From contig JAJFZO010000609.1 in the NCBI GenBank assembly GCA_021397835.1, positions 10,852,001 to 10,916,000 on the forward strand: a DNA stretch of 64,000 bases, given 5' to 3'. Of this stretch, positions 48,901 through 60,954 are shown piece by piece. The notes under the pieces were generated by a model, which was not told the DNA's origin, searched no databases, and worked only from the letters and a program-made list of their open reading frames with translations. Positions within the stretch are counted from its first letter, which is position 1; each line of letters begins with the position of its first letter. Source of the stretch: Moringa oleifera (lineage: Eukaryota > Streptophyta > Magnoliopsida > Brassicales > Moringaceae). Position numbers and translations under genes: made by a program.

Positions 48901-50856
48901 AAACATCAAGAATCAAAGATCATTCACTTGCTATACCAGTACCATGTATCTTTGAAATAAAACTTAATTTTGCATCACTGAACACTCAAGAAGAGCAGTT
49001 AAGCAACTTTTCCCCAAACCAATTAGAAACTGGTTTAGCAATGAGAATGCTGGTACCCATCAAAACCCACTTTATTGGAATAGCCAACACAACTGCATGC
49101 AAAAAACTAGGAGAATGAAAATGTAAAGGAAGCAAATTTAACAAACCTTACTGTCGATGATTGTTAAAATCAAGCAGCAGGTAGCAAAAGATTCATTAAG
49201 GACCCCTTGAGAGAGAGACAAGAATTTTCATTACATGAGGACTGAATTGACCATCAGAAATACATCTTAGCTGATATCAGGCCTTGGTAAATCATCACAC
49301 CAAATTTTAAACAAATTGGCTGATCATAATGCAGAAAATCTTAATAACCTCTGACTATTTGCGACTGATTTGCTAGCGGAAAACTGACTAGCTCACAACA
49401 AGACACATTATAGCAAGGATAAGTATTTTGTCATCTCATATATAATTTGTCTTGAAAGGCTTGTCCAAAACGCAAACTGGTTTAATACTATGCAAAAGTA
49501 GCTACGAAGTCCATTACCATTAAACCACTCTTTTTCTATGACACTCACTAGTCACAGGCCCAAAATTCATCCATAAATTTCTTAGTCATCCCAAGAAACT
49601 CTGAGCTCATCATACACCCACCATATCCAGCAACTTCAAAAAGCTTTCTCCAGTTTAACAGTTCCTTACAAACTTTCAGCATCAAACAAAAAGGTCTGCT
49701 TATAACCTTTGAAGAATTCGAGGATGTAAGTTCCTAACAATCTCAAACACACCTTTGAACTAGAGAAAATGAAACCAACTTTAGATGATGGAATAACATT
49801 CCTCACATGTCACTCTCAAAAAAAAAGAATATGCTGCATCATGCATCTATGTGTGAAATATGGCCGAGCTAGCAACCACTTCTTCTTCTAGACCACAACC
49901 CACTTACCATCTCATGAATTGCACTGCATATATCAATCCTCCATTACCCAACTATAAATTTGCTCAGTTTATAGTGTCAGCTATTAGAAAACAAAGCAAG
50001 GAAAACATAGATTTTTGAAAATCCTTACCAATACAGAGATGGCTTCTGAATCCGTAGCTAATCATATGCTGCAAATATAAAAACCAACAGGAACAAGTCC
50101 AAGCATTTGCAGGCAATCCCACAATTATCCCTAAACCCCGCTTTGCTTACTTGTGCTTAAACAATTAACTGCCAAAGCCTAGCAAATCAAGCTTAAGCAA
50201 AATTTACTCATTAGCTTCAACGATAAGGAGAACAAAGGAAAAAGCTTCTCCACAGTTATTACTACTTTGATACACGTCATTCTGCTCAAAAAGCTAACAA
50301 TCAACATCCCACATCTCCAACAGAGTAACAATCAAATTAACATCACCAAGCACCAAATTTAAAATGAAACAAATATGAAAAGCACCTGGAAAGCCACTAA
50401 CCTTTTATACAAGTCTCCAAATGAACCACCCCACAATCTCTTTCTAAACAGCCCATCAGCACACTGATGCCCCTCCCAGAGCTCAAGCCCACCGGTCACC
50501 ATACCAGGCACGAACACCACCGGGTGCCTCACAGTCAAGCCCTCCTTCTTCAATTTAACTCCAGGAGGATCCGGTAACGGCCCCGTTATGGCCTCCGTCA
50601 CGTATTGAGGAAAAGATGCGGGCATTGCGTTGTATAGGAAGAGCAAAAACCACCAGATCGAGCATATGAAGCCGACAAACCAACAACAGGTATCAACACA
50701 CGACCATTTCTTTGCGCGCCTCTTGTAGTTGTTATTCTCTTCATTTGGCTTTCTCTTCGGATTCCCTTTCTTATCATCTTCGTCATCGACCCGTGAGTAT
50801 TCTGCGTTGTTAGGTTTTGTAGGTTCTTGTGCCCTTCGCCGCCTCAAATACGACAT
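46000..50856 (-). CDS. PDAT1: Phospholipid:diacylglycerol acyltransferase 1, 6 exons
   Basis: Exons (minus): 50856-50402, 48624-48402, 48255-47969, 47831-47507, 47127-46868, 46483-46000; 677 aa in frame (Arabidopsis PDAT1 is 671). It moves the sn-2 acyl chain of a phospholipid to diacylglycerol, making triacylglycerol without acyl-CoA at the ER. A basic cytosolic tail with a KRRAKK cluster precedes a single membrane segment (about 58-76). LCAT-family triad: Ser257 (PHSMG), Asp579 (NGDETVPV), His632 (SGAHVDIMG). Other family marks are PGMVTGGLELWEGHQC, GLDWSPEEC and RGKTRFNPSG. The first intron is long (about 1.78 kb). The start MSYLRRRRAQ is the only upstream ATG in frame. A CT tract lies in the leader. 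Divergent from the BRX gene, with 2.0 kb between start codons. Confidence 0.96.
47398..47462 (+). repeat. Imperfect trinucleotide-rich stretch in PDAT1 intron 4
   Basis: AGTAACAGGAGCAGCAGCAGTAGCAATGG and following AGT/AAT-type triplets. It lies within the intron and is low-complexity. Confidence 0.5.
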
Positions 50857-51050
50857 CGTTGTCTCCGCGTGGTACGTTAAAACGATTATAGTTAATCCTC
50901 GGAAGAGACGTTGGTTGTAAATAACAAATCAAAGACTAGCCGGTCCAAGGTTGTTAACCAAAGTTTATAAACCCAATTCTTTATTCTTTACAACAAATGG
51001 GTTTATGCTGAGAGTATCAACCGCCGGCAAGTGGAGCATTTCTCCGAGGT

Positions 51051-51052
<2 letters not shown>

Positions 51053-51085
<33 letters not shown>
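51053..51085 (+). repeat. GA microsatellite upstream of PDAT1 (CT in its mRNA sense)
   Basis: About 16 uninterrupted GA units. Confidence 0.95.
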
Positions 51086-51087
<2 letters not shown>

Positions 51088-52112
51088 GCCGGCGGGTAGG
51101 AGATTCAAGCATGAGATTGGCGGTGTTTTTTCTTTGGGGAGATTTTTGAGTTTCTTCGGATCTCAGGCGTGGGTCCCGTGGCGGCATGAACGACACGTGG
51201 CGAGCCGAGATAACTTCTGGGTACTTGAGAGGCTGTGTTGTATAATCCGTCGGTCGCTGCATGGACGTGGCGGTGGTGAGCCAATTACAGGCGGCGATAT
51301 GGTTTCAAAGTTGATCAGTTGGCGGTGACATTGGCTCTCCACGTAGTAACCTGAACAAGCTGCTAACTGTCTGCTACTTAGCTCTGTAACAATGAAAGCA
51401 ATGCCATGTCTGAGCTTACAGGATATGGCTATCATAGCATCAACTCACCAATACACAGTTCATTAATTTTACTTGCATTTAAGGCAGAAATCAATGAGAA
51501 CTACCCAATTTTCACCTGAAAAATAAGAAAATTATTTATCCTATTTTGTCCATAAATGATCAATAAAAATTTTGCTGACATTGTTCATTTTGATTATCAT
51601 CTTATAATTTTATCTCATAATCTAATATATATGTATACAGATGGATAGATATATATAGATATATAGTATAAGAACCAAAGTGTTTAGTGAAAGTTTATAG
51701 GTTTCAAGTCAGTTGATATTAAAATTGATTCAATATTTATTTTTTATATATATACATATTAAAATTAGTGTTAAAATAAATAAGTGAATTTAAAATAAAA
51801 AGTATCATTTTAAATATAAAATGAAAATAATTTAAAAACAAAAAATTTATCATCCAACAAATTGATCTTTTTCAACAACTATGGGATTTTGGGCCGTATC
51901 ATGGAGCAAAGCCCATCATTTTACAGTCCAGTGGGCCACCTACAAAAAAAGCAGAAATAAAAAAATAGAAAACTAAAAAAAATCCCTTTTTGACCACCGA
52001 ATAATCAAGTACCAAATAGTAGACGCGCGAAGCAGAGACAAGACATACCGAAACCGCGAGTTCCATTGTGAGTACGGCCGTATCCGGTGAACATCAGGTA
52101 ACAGGTTAACAC

Positions 52113-52140
52113 AGAGAGAGAGAGAGAGAGAGAGAAAGAG
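52113..52140 (+). repeat. GA microsatellite upstream of the BRX-family gene
   Basis: About 12 GA units with an AAAG end. It is in GA orientation relative to BRX, unlike the CT sense of the other genes here. Confidence 0.95.
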
Positions 52141-52830
52141 AAAGGCGGAGTTTCACTGTAACAGAAGTGAGAAAACACTATCCACTCCCCCATTATAGCG
52201 ATCAACCAGCCAGCAAGCCAGCACTCCATGCGCGCTTCGTACTCACCTGAAAAGAAAGGAAAAAGGAGAAAATGCAGCTGAAACAGTGAAAGCAAAGAAA
52301 ATCCACAGTTCTTATAGCGCCGGAAAGCCCTAATCCCACCATTAACTCAAGCTCTTCATGAGGTGATTTTCTGCAGATTTCGTATGTATTTCAGCTCCTT
52401 TATCTGTCTCGTTTATCTGTTTTATTCATTCAAATAAAAAAGAAAATGGTGGTAATCTCTCTATTTTATTGGCACTGGTTATTTTATTTGTTGCTTAATT
52501 TCGCAGAGAATCTTTGCTTGCCTGTTATTTAACGTTGCATTAAAGGCCCCTGAGCAGAGCAGCAGCCCGTCAGTAAGTGCCTCGTGGTCTGCCCTTTTGA
52601 TGCTTAACAGCAGCTGACCTTCTCTCTGTTTCTTCTTTATTATTTAGAATTCACTTCCTCTGCTTTTCTTTTTTATCTGTCCCAAACTGGCTTCACTTCG
52701 CTGCTTGAGCTGATACCAGGAAATTTAAGCTTTACTTATTATAATCTAACAATGTAGTGTGATATCTTTCATCCCACAAATTTATTGCCGCTTCGTTGCA
52801 CAGCATCGACAGTTTTGGGAGAATCGGAAA

Positions 52831-55800
52831 ATGCTCACGTGTATAGCTCGTTCCAAGCAACCGGGCGATGACTCGCTGAGTCAGCCAGATGAGTTGGGCG
52901 GCACCACCAACACCGCAGCTAACAAAAACCAGGCCATCAAGTCCCTCACGTCTCAGGTATTTGCTTCAATCGTTTAATCCTTTGAAGGAGAAGAAATGTA
53001 ATGAGAAGAAAATTAAACTCCGGCTTCTCTAGTTGTCATTTTGGGTCTGATTGATGGATGGTTATTTGGGAGTTTCAGTTGAAGGATATGGCGTTGAAGG
53101 CGTCCGGGGCTTACCGCCACTGCAATCCGTGCACGGGCCCGACTGCTCAGAGCCGGTTCAGGAATTCGGGCGAGTCGGACGCTGACTCGGACCGTTTCAG
53201 GTGGTCGTACCGCCGGACCGGAAGCTCGAGCTCGACGACGCCGAGGACTTGGGGAAAGGAGATGGAGGCGAGGCTCAAGGGGATATCGAGCGGCGAGGCT
53301 ACCCCAAAATCGGTAAGCGGGCGCCGAGCCGACCCGATCGTGTTCGTCGAGGAGAACGAACCCAAGGAATGGGTGGCCCAGGTGGAACCCGGCGTTCTGA
53401 TCACCTTCGTTTCGCTCCCTCGAGGCGGGAATGATCTGAAGCGCATACGGTTCAGGTATGCCCTCTTCTCATCATTTTACATCGACGGTCCTGACTATTT
53501 TTGATTGCTCGAGTTTAATCGAACGTTAAATATGCGTTGAGTATTTTAGTGGCGCTGCCAGTGGATCCGGCACGTCGTTGATTGAATGCTAGGGAGTTGT
53601 TGGATTCTCTTCTCGCTTTCTCTTTCTCTTTCCTGAAAATAATTACTACTGCTATATTTGCTACTTTATTTTATTAACCTTTTTTTTTATTTGCATGGAT
53701 TAGGGAGGTGTTTGGGTTCTTGTAATTCCATGGCTTGCTGTTTCACCCTCTTAAAAGAGAAAATGAAAAAACCAATTATGTTTGCTCTTCCTAATTTTTT
53801 ATTTTTTTTTTCTTTTAGGTGATAAAGCAGCAACTACAGTTGTTCAATTTGAGAACTATAATATTGGAATTTTGTGATTTTAATATTCATAATAAAATTA
53901 ATCTTAAGTGTACCGAGGAAATGCCAGTATCTTTGGCTTTAGTAGAAAATTTGTTTAAAAAATAAAAAACTATATTTATGATTTTGGTGAACCATAATTA
54001 TGATTTTGGTGAGCCATAAATTCTGTTATATTCATACTTTACACCTTAAAAGCTGTAAAAGAAATTCAATGTAACTATCCAAACATTGCCTTAGAGAAAC
54101 TTCTTTAAATCAAAATTATGAATTTAGGTAGGGGCCTACTTTCCACAGTTTGCTTCACGCCTAACAAAAGCAATCTCAGAAAAGTCCAAAAGGGAAACTC
54201 ATTGTGCCCCATTAGTGGTTGGTGGGGCAGGCTTGATTGTGTTGGCAAGCTTTTTACTGAGCCTTGTCGTTGTGTCGGGGAAGACTCTTCCCTTTTCTTC
54301 CGTTTCAAATTTCTTCACGCCTGATTCTCCGTGACCCTGTCTTCTTGTGACTATTCTTTGTCATATTGTCTGCAATTAACCAGAGAATACATACGTCATC
54401 TGCCACTTGAAAGCTATATGCAAGACAAAATATGACCATTTAGTGAGCTTATGTTGGCTACAATAAAATAACAGGGGTTAAGTCTGTGGACCATTACTGT
54501 TCTCTAGGGGCAATGACAAGATGGTTTGATCACTTTGACCCTGGAACGTGGTTGTTAGCTCTCTTTTCATGACTCTTGGACACATTTTGACCCCTTATCC
54601 TACCAAAATTGGTAATCAATTTGATAAATTTCTTTTTGAATATTCATTCTTCTTCTTCTTCTTCTTCTTTCTTAACCGTGATTCAAGCACTGTTTTACAT
54701 CAATGTTCAATGAGACTGCATGTTACTTGCTTTTGCTATTGTATAGGTCCATTATGTTTTAGACCCTCATATTTTGGAATGACTAGACAGCCACTAGCTC
54801 TAGCTAAATGAATGATCCCAACTTAAGGAAAACTATCACAATTGACTTTTGCCTCCACTTAAGGGCAGTTTCTGCTTTGTGATGCTCTTAAAGTAAGAGG
54901 ACGTCACTCCACTAGTCAAAAAGTGGTGCTATCTACTCTAGTGGCTTAACAAACCTAACAAGTCTATCCATATTAGAAACTATAAAATCATGATATGTAG
55001 GTTTGTGGCATCAAGCTTAACATGTGAATTGCAGTTTGGTAGATAGTGGAGCAATTAACTTCCTTGTAAAATTTCAAGAACTTCAACTTGTGGCTTTACT
55101 AGCAAATTTGATCTTCTCATTTTTCTTCAAAAATTTTGACCTGGATTGTGCTTGGTGTCAATGAAGCAACCCATGTCACAACTCTACATGCTTTAACTTC
55201 TTTGACCTTATGATATGCATAAGAACCTTCAGATACCTCATGCCACTAATTATCACTCATGGCATTGTGATATCATGAATATCAAGTATTCTAAAATATT
55301 GCTTATTTGCTTTGATTAGTCGTGATATGTTCAGCAAATGGCAAGCTCAAAGATGGTGGGCGGAGAACTATGACAAGGTCATGGAACTTTACAATGTGCA
55401 GAGGTTTAACCGCCAAGCTTTTCCACTACCTACACCCCCAAGATCTGAAGATGAGGTGAGCTTTGAATATGTTGCCTGAAAACAAAATATATATAACATG
55501 GAAAATTGTTAACTGATGGCTGCACAGTCTATTTATTGCCACATGGAGTAGTGATGGTTAGGTCTCCCAACAATTCAACTTCAACCAGATGATTGCACAG
55601 CATCCCATTCCACCACTCCTATTTTAGGAGGGTAGTTCAGTCACCTTTATGCACAGCATGGTATTATGGTGTGCTAATATTTTGTAAACAAAAACTTCAC
55701 ATGCTGCTTTAGGTTGATGAATTTAAATCAGCGTATCCACATACAAAAACTTGATGTTAATGATGACACTTCTAATCTTTTACAGAGCTCGAAAATGGAG

Positions 55801-57195
55801 TCTGCAGAGGACAGCCCTGTAACACCGCCATTGACCAGAGAACGGTTACCCCGTAACTTGTATCGTCCAACAGGAGTGGGCTACTCATCATCAGATTCAC
55901 TTGACCGTCATCCAATGCAAGCTCACAATTATTATGACTCAGCTGGTGTCAACTCAACCCCAAAACTTTCCAGCATCAGTGGAGCCAAGACAGAGACATC
56001 ATCCATGGATGCCTCCATGAGAAGTAGCTCATCAAGGGATGCAGATCGCTCAGGAGAGCTATCAATAAGCAATGCCAGTGATCTGGAGACTGAATGGGTG
56101 GAACAGGATGAACCAGGGGTTTATATCACTATCAGAGCCTTACCAGGAGGCAAAAGAGAGCTTAGACGTGTCAGATTCAGGTGAGCTTCTATTGCAATTC
56201 ATTTTTCAGGTGCCTCACTGTCCATGCACTGGAATTGGAATACAGGTCCTGATTGACAAACATGCTTATGCAAAATTGTTAACATACCGATGAACAGTCT
56301 TTCACTATTCCTTTCCATGCATATCAGATTGCATTTTAGATCATTTGGGGCATTTGAGCATCATGGTTTTGTGACCATTAATTTGTTTAGTCATATGATA
56401 GAGACAAGTTCTAACCAGAATGTTGATTAGTTCACAGAGATCATGTCTTTTAGATCCTTTATAGTTTGATAGGTTTGATAGCAAAAATAGCTGTCCTTTT
56501 TGCAATTTAAGATCATAATCTTTGAATTTCTAATGATTCCTATCTCTTTAACTCTGTGTAGGGGCTATTTCATAATGTCTATCTTAATTTTATTTATCAT
56601 GACACATCACTTGCTAACGATCTGTGTTTTACCATTGTGGTCTTGCTGCCCTAGTCTTTGCATTCCATCAGTTATTAGTTAGGGAATTCCACTTGTCTCA
56701 TGACAAACCTGCAATTGAAATTTGAATACTTGCATATAATAGATCAAGTCTTCTTCCTAAAAGAAGCTCATGACTGTTCTCTGAAAGGAATTCCTTTCAG
56801 TCAATTTGATCTGACATTAAGCATATGGCCCCAGCGTGACGTCAAGGTTATGATTGAGGTCCAAGTTAATCATGACTCGAATTGCCAGCCATTAGGAACA
56901 CAATCATTAGTGGTAATATTTGTTATGGCATCATTGTTACCACAGTCAATTATGCTGCTTCCACTTCTTTTACTCTTTTGCCAAGACATATTTAGCATAA
57001 ACTTTTATAGTGTGGATGTGACTTGACTGCTTCTCATTTCAATTTTAGCTGTCAAATTTCATTTAGGGCCCTACTGACTTTATTGAATGTTCTCTCTGTA
57101 TCCATTTGTTGCACAGTCGAGAAAGATTTGGGGAGATGCATGCTAGGGTGTGGTGGGAAGAGAACCGAGCCAGGATACATGAACAGTACTTGTGA
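52831..57195 (+). CDS. BREVIS RADIX family protein (BRX/BRX-like), 5 exons
   Basis: Exons: 52831-52956, 53079-53455, 55320-55455, 55786-56180, 57117-57195; 370 aa in frame, within the family range. An N-terminal conserved segment MLTCIARSK has a Cys typical of the membrane-anchoring motif of BRX proteins. The [19 protein letters not shown] block follows, then two BRX domains: about 137-195 ([20 protein letters not shown] through [19 protein letters not shown]) and 315-370 ([20 protein letters not shown] through [15 protein letters not shown]), ending at the stop. Both domains are split at the same RF|S codon, a sign of internal duplication. BRX proteins act at the plasma membrane and nucleus in root and vascular growth and auxin efflux control. 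The paralog (BRX versus BRXL1-4) is not resolved. Confidence 0.95.
54644..54670 (+). repeat. (TTC)n microsatellite in BRX-family intron 2
   Basis: About eight TTC/CTT units within the large second intron. Confidence 0.85.
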
Positions 57196-59334
57196 TCACC
57201 CACAGCATCCTGCTGGCCGTTTCTACATTCTGGGGGTGTGTTATTATTATTATTATTTTTTTCTCATTTGCTCTGCCATACTAGTAGAGTCCCTTCTACA
57301 GAACAAGTGCTACTTGCACTTCTTCACACACAATCCTTAAATCAGTCAAACCGGTGAGGTTTTCCAAAATTGTAAAAGCTTAAAAATATCCTTGTGGAAA
57401 TGCAGGTGGTGAACTCAGCTTTTATATGTTATTAGTTTCTCTTAATGATTGGTGGATAAAGAGCTTTTATCATGTATCTGGGGTTCTTTGGGTTTATCAA
57501 TACATCAATATCAATGAAAGAATGTCTACTTTCTTCTTCCCCTTCTAATCCTTCTTTTTTGTTTTTTCTGCACAGATAAGAACTTGTGATCATACAGGAT
57601 AACACATTAGAACTGCCCAAAATCTGGGATTTGAAATCCGGTCCTTGTCTTAATGACATTTTAGCTGTCCAGATAATTAAGCCGTCACCTAAATTTCTCC
57701 CAGTTGTGGATAATTTCAAGATTTTTACTGGTTTGATTTATATTAATTTTTTCAAAAAAATGATATGTAATAATTTAAATATACAATAAAAATTTATTCA
57801 CTTTTAAATTATTACAATAATTTATAAGTAAAAAACTTATATATATTGTAAAAACATCAAAATTTATGTAGCAGTAATGGGTTGGGCTTAAATAGAAGCC
57901 ATTTGAGTCTGGCTGTGTGGACTGCTTTTTATTTTACTTTCATGAAAGCATAAGCACTATGCGCCCAGGTAAGCTTTAAACTGAGCCCATTTAAGTCTGG
58001 GTGTGTAGACTGCTTTTTACCTATGTGGGGCCTATTGAGTTTCCTCGACCAATGTAAGACCCGACCCTCTCACCATATTTACAAGCCCAATTCACTAGAA
58101 CTACCCAGTTTGTTGGCCCATGAACCGTAATGCTGAATGCCCATATTAGTAAACTCGAAATTCCTTTTCTTGGAGGTTGTCTGAGATTCAGATTTGTAAT
58201 ATGCGTTGGACGTGATGCAATGGAAGTTTTTAACGAAAATCCAGAGATACGCTTTTTGAAAAGCTGTTTTGGCAAATTTCAGAACTGAAAGAAAAAGAAA
58301 AAGAAAGGGAAATGATTAGAGGTCATTTTCAGCCCTAACATTACCATTTCTTTCATTCCTCATTGGCTACTCACTTTTATTGCCCTTCTTCTGCTTCTCT
58401 GAAACTTTTCATAATTTCACCCACCAAAGTAAAACAAAGTTTACTTTTACAATTAAGTAACTAATAATAATAATAAATATATATATATATATATATAATT
58501 TATCTTCATACATAAAACCTTTTGTCCTTTTATAAATTACTGTAAAAGTGAAAAAAATAAATTTTAATAAATTTATTTTATTAAAATATCTATTTAAAAA
58601 CATCATAAAAATAGTATCAATATATTTTTTTTTGGGAGTTATCTGATGGGTAACAATGAAATATTTCGCAATCAATTACTTAATCACAATTAAATATCAC
58701 TTTTATCCGACCAATCATTATTATTAAATAAAATATTTTTACATCATACTCGGTTAACCATTCGGTAAAACTTAAGAAACTTTGCGTTGTCAATTTATTT
58801 ATTTACTTTTTCATACAGAGACACAAAACTCTTTTCATCCTTTTTAATATTATATTAAATTATTAAAATATAGAAAGTTAAAATAAAATTAACTATTTTT
58901 AAAAAATTTAATCAGTTGTTGAACAGATTTTTATTCCTCAAGTTGAATTAAAAATTAAAATATAATAACATAATAAATAAATTTGATATAATAATATATA
59001 TAGGAGATAAATAATGTAAAAACAAATATAATAATTATTTTTAAACATTGATGTGAAATTAAAAAGTTAATTTTAAATTTTGAAAACAATACAATTTCAT
59101 AAAACTTTATAATTTTAGTAATAAAACTACATAATTTTAATAAATAAATAAATTAAATCTTTTTAAATTAACCAAATTAATTATTGAATTCATGATTCAA
59201 TTAATCTGAATGAATTAATGAAATTAGATTAATAAATAATCTATTTTCTCATATAACAGATAAAAATATATATTTATATTAGCCGCACGCGGAGGCATTG
59301 CCCTTTAAAGCCCATTTCCACCTACGCAGCACAA

Positions 59335-59337
<3 letters not shown>
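57196..59337. other. Intergenic; BRX 3' UTR at left, AT-rich beyond 57740
   Basis: 57196-57700 probably contains the BRX-family 3' UTR. 57860-58300 is moderately balanced but has no convincing frame. It contains a 16-bp-scale near-duplication, GTCTGG(C/G)TGTGT(G/A)GACTGCTTTTTA, at about 57907 and 57994. From 58400 it is AT-rich with a TA tract at 58477-58497. Confidence 0.5.

Positions 59338-59369
<32 letters not shown>
59338..59369 (+). repeat. CT microsatellite in the BIG GRAIN-like leader
   Basis: About 16 CT units, 350 bp upstream of the start codon. A second shorter CT run lies at about 59439-59452. Confidence 0.95.
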
Positions 59370-59373
<4 letters not shown>

Positions 59374-59718
59374 GTTCTGTGAGTGTCTCTGCTTTTTGAT
59401 AGTCTAAATCCAAGCGTGTGATCTCGGCTTCATCTTTTTCTCTCTCTCTCTCTTTCGATTTCTTCTCCATTTTAGTTCTAAACCTCTCAAACATCCAACA
59501 CCCAGCTCAACACTGTACTGTCCAGTTTTTCCTATTAAGTTCTTTCACATGATCTCCTTCCGTTCTTATTAACGTGTCCTTTGCAGCTTTTGGCCTTCTC
59601 TTAGCAGACACTTCGCGCTGTTTATCAAACCCTCTCTGTCCTTTCTGCTTCCCCTTTCACGTTCTTCTTCTCCTTTATAACCTCTCCTTTTCTGCTCTTC
59701 TTTCTCTGTGTATGTAAG

Positions 59719-60954
59719 ATGCACAGGAGAGAGAGATCTATGCGAGAACCTCCTGTTCCTCACAGAAGGAGAACCCCTTCTTTTTCTTCCTCTCTTCTTG
59801 ATGCCATTTACCGCTCCATCGACGAATCCGACGAAGGAGACTTTGGGTGCTATACGGAAATAGCACCAGTCGCCATGTTCAAGAAACAGAGCGGTTCTCG
59901 CGTCAAGCATGAGACAGACAAGGGTGGTGCTTTGAATCTTCGACGAGGTATTATGATCGAGAGCTGGGTCGAGAAGCAGAGTGCCTATGGCGGTTCTGTT
60001 CATTTGAATAATTCGGCTTCCAGCTCCTCCGATTCGAGCTCTGGTGGGGTGTTTTCTTCTTCGGAGGCGGAGTCGTATCAGAAAGAGAAGTCGAGGAGGT
60101 CGTCCAAGTGGGGGAGATCAGAGAAGTGTGTGCAGTATGAGCAGAGAAATCTCGAGAACAAGCAGAAGAAGACAAAGCGTGAAGGGGGTGGCGCTGGTGG
60201 CGGCGCTGGCGGCTTTACGAAGACAAAGCTGAAAGCCTTGAAAATCTACGGTGAACTGAAAAAAGTAAAGCAGCCCATCTCACCCGGTGGCCGCATAACC
60301 AGTTTCTTGAACTCAATTTTCAACTCTAATGCTAAGAAGGTGAAGCTCTGCTCTGTTGGTGCCATGGAGGATGTGAGTTTCGAGCGTAAAACAAAGTCTA
60401 CTTGCTCCTCAGCTACTTCCTTATCCAGGTCTTGCTTAAGCAGCAAAACACCTTCTTCTTCTTCAACAAGAGGTCAGTACAGCAGCAATGGCATGAAGAG
60501 GTCAGTCAGATTCTATCCTGTAAGCGTCATCGTCGACGAGGATTGCAGACCTTGCGGCCATAAAAGTATCTACGAAAACGATCCAAGCTTACTGCCAACT
60601 CCAACTGTTCAACGAACTTTCAAGGGTTCTTCGTTGAAGGAGGAGCTCAAGTCTTACGCCATGGACAAACAAACAGGAACCAACAGAGTAACGCGAGATT
60701 ATATGAAAGATTACGAGAAGAAGAACACCCATGAATATGGTTTCGGGGCTTTTCATGATAATTATCGAGATGACGAAGATGGAGCTGATGACGATGATGA
60801 CGACGACGACGACGATGCTCTGAGTTGCTCAAGCTCCGATCTCTTCGAGCTCGATCACCTCATCGGAATCGCACGGTATACAGAGGAGCTTCCTGTGTAT
60901 GAAACTACCAACTTGAAAACCAATCAAGCCATCGCCAATGGCTTGATCTTGTAG
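59719..60954 (+). CDS. BIG GRAIN 1-like protein, single exon
   Basis: 411 aa, no intron, as is usual for the family. The N-terminal block PSFSSSLLDAIYRSIDES (20-37) and the C-terminal blocks DLFELDHL and LPVYETTNLKTNQAI are BIG GRAIN-like signatures. The middle is low-complexity: Ser-rich, a Gly-rich GGGAGGGAGG stretch, FLNSIFNSNAKK, and an acidic run of ten consecutive Asp after GA. Rice BIG GRAIN1 is a membrane-associated protein that increases auxin response or transport and organ size; dicot copies are less studied. The start at 59719 (MHRRERSM) is near the family N-terminus; a second Met at residue 8 is possible. The 5' leader is CT-rich. Confidence 0.9.
   Translation: MHRRERSMREPPVPHRRRTPSFSSSLLDAIYRSIDESDEGDFGCYTEIAPVAMFKKQSGSRVKHETDKGGALNLRRGIMIESWVEKQSAYGGSVHLNNSASSSSDSSSGGVFSSSEAESYQKEKSRRSSKWGRSEKCVQYEQRNLENKQKKTKREGGGAGGGAGGFTKTKLKALKIYGELKKVKQPISPGGRITSFLNSIFNSNAKKVKLCSVGAMEDVSFERKTKSTCSSATSLSRSCLSSKTPSSSSTRGQYSSNGMKRSVRFYPVSVIVDEDCRPCGHKSIYENDPSLLPTPTVQRTFKGSSLKEELKSYAMDKQTGTNRVTRDYMKDYEKKNTHEYGFGAFHDNYRDDEDGADDDDDDDDDDALSCSSSDLFELDHLIGIARYTEELPVYETTNLKTNQAIANGLIL

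Larger units (their letters stand above)
50857..52830. other. Bidirectional intergenic region, PDAT1 / BRX-family
   Basis: Shared by two divergent genes. A GA tract at 51053-51085 lies about 200 bp upstream of the PDAT1 ATG and another at 52113-52140 lies on the BRX side. 52300-52830 probably contains BRX leader exon(s); a GTATGT donor-like site occurs near 52382. Minus- and plus-strand open frames between 50951 and 51435 overlap the microsatellite and are not supported. Confidence 0.5.

Noticed and set aside
51017..51435. Several overlapping frames on both strands near the PDAT1 leader
   Set aside because: They cross the GA microsatellite, overlap each other and show no domain; best explained as promoter/leader DNA.
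59569..60003. Minus-strand 144-aa frame overlapping the BIG GRAIN-like start
   Set aside because: Antisense to a well supported coding exon and its leader; low-complexity basic composition.
52831..60954. A functional cluster of root/auxin genes (WAV2, BRX, BIG GRAIN-like)
   Set aside because: Unrelated families spread over 28 kb with other genes between; proximity is most simply chance.
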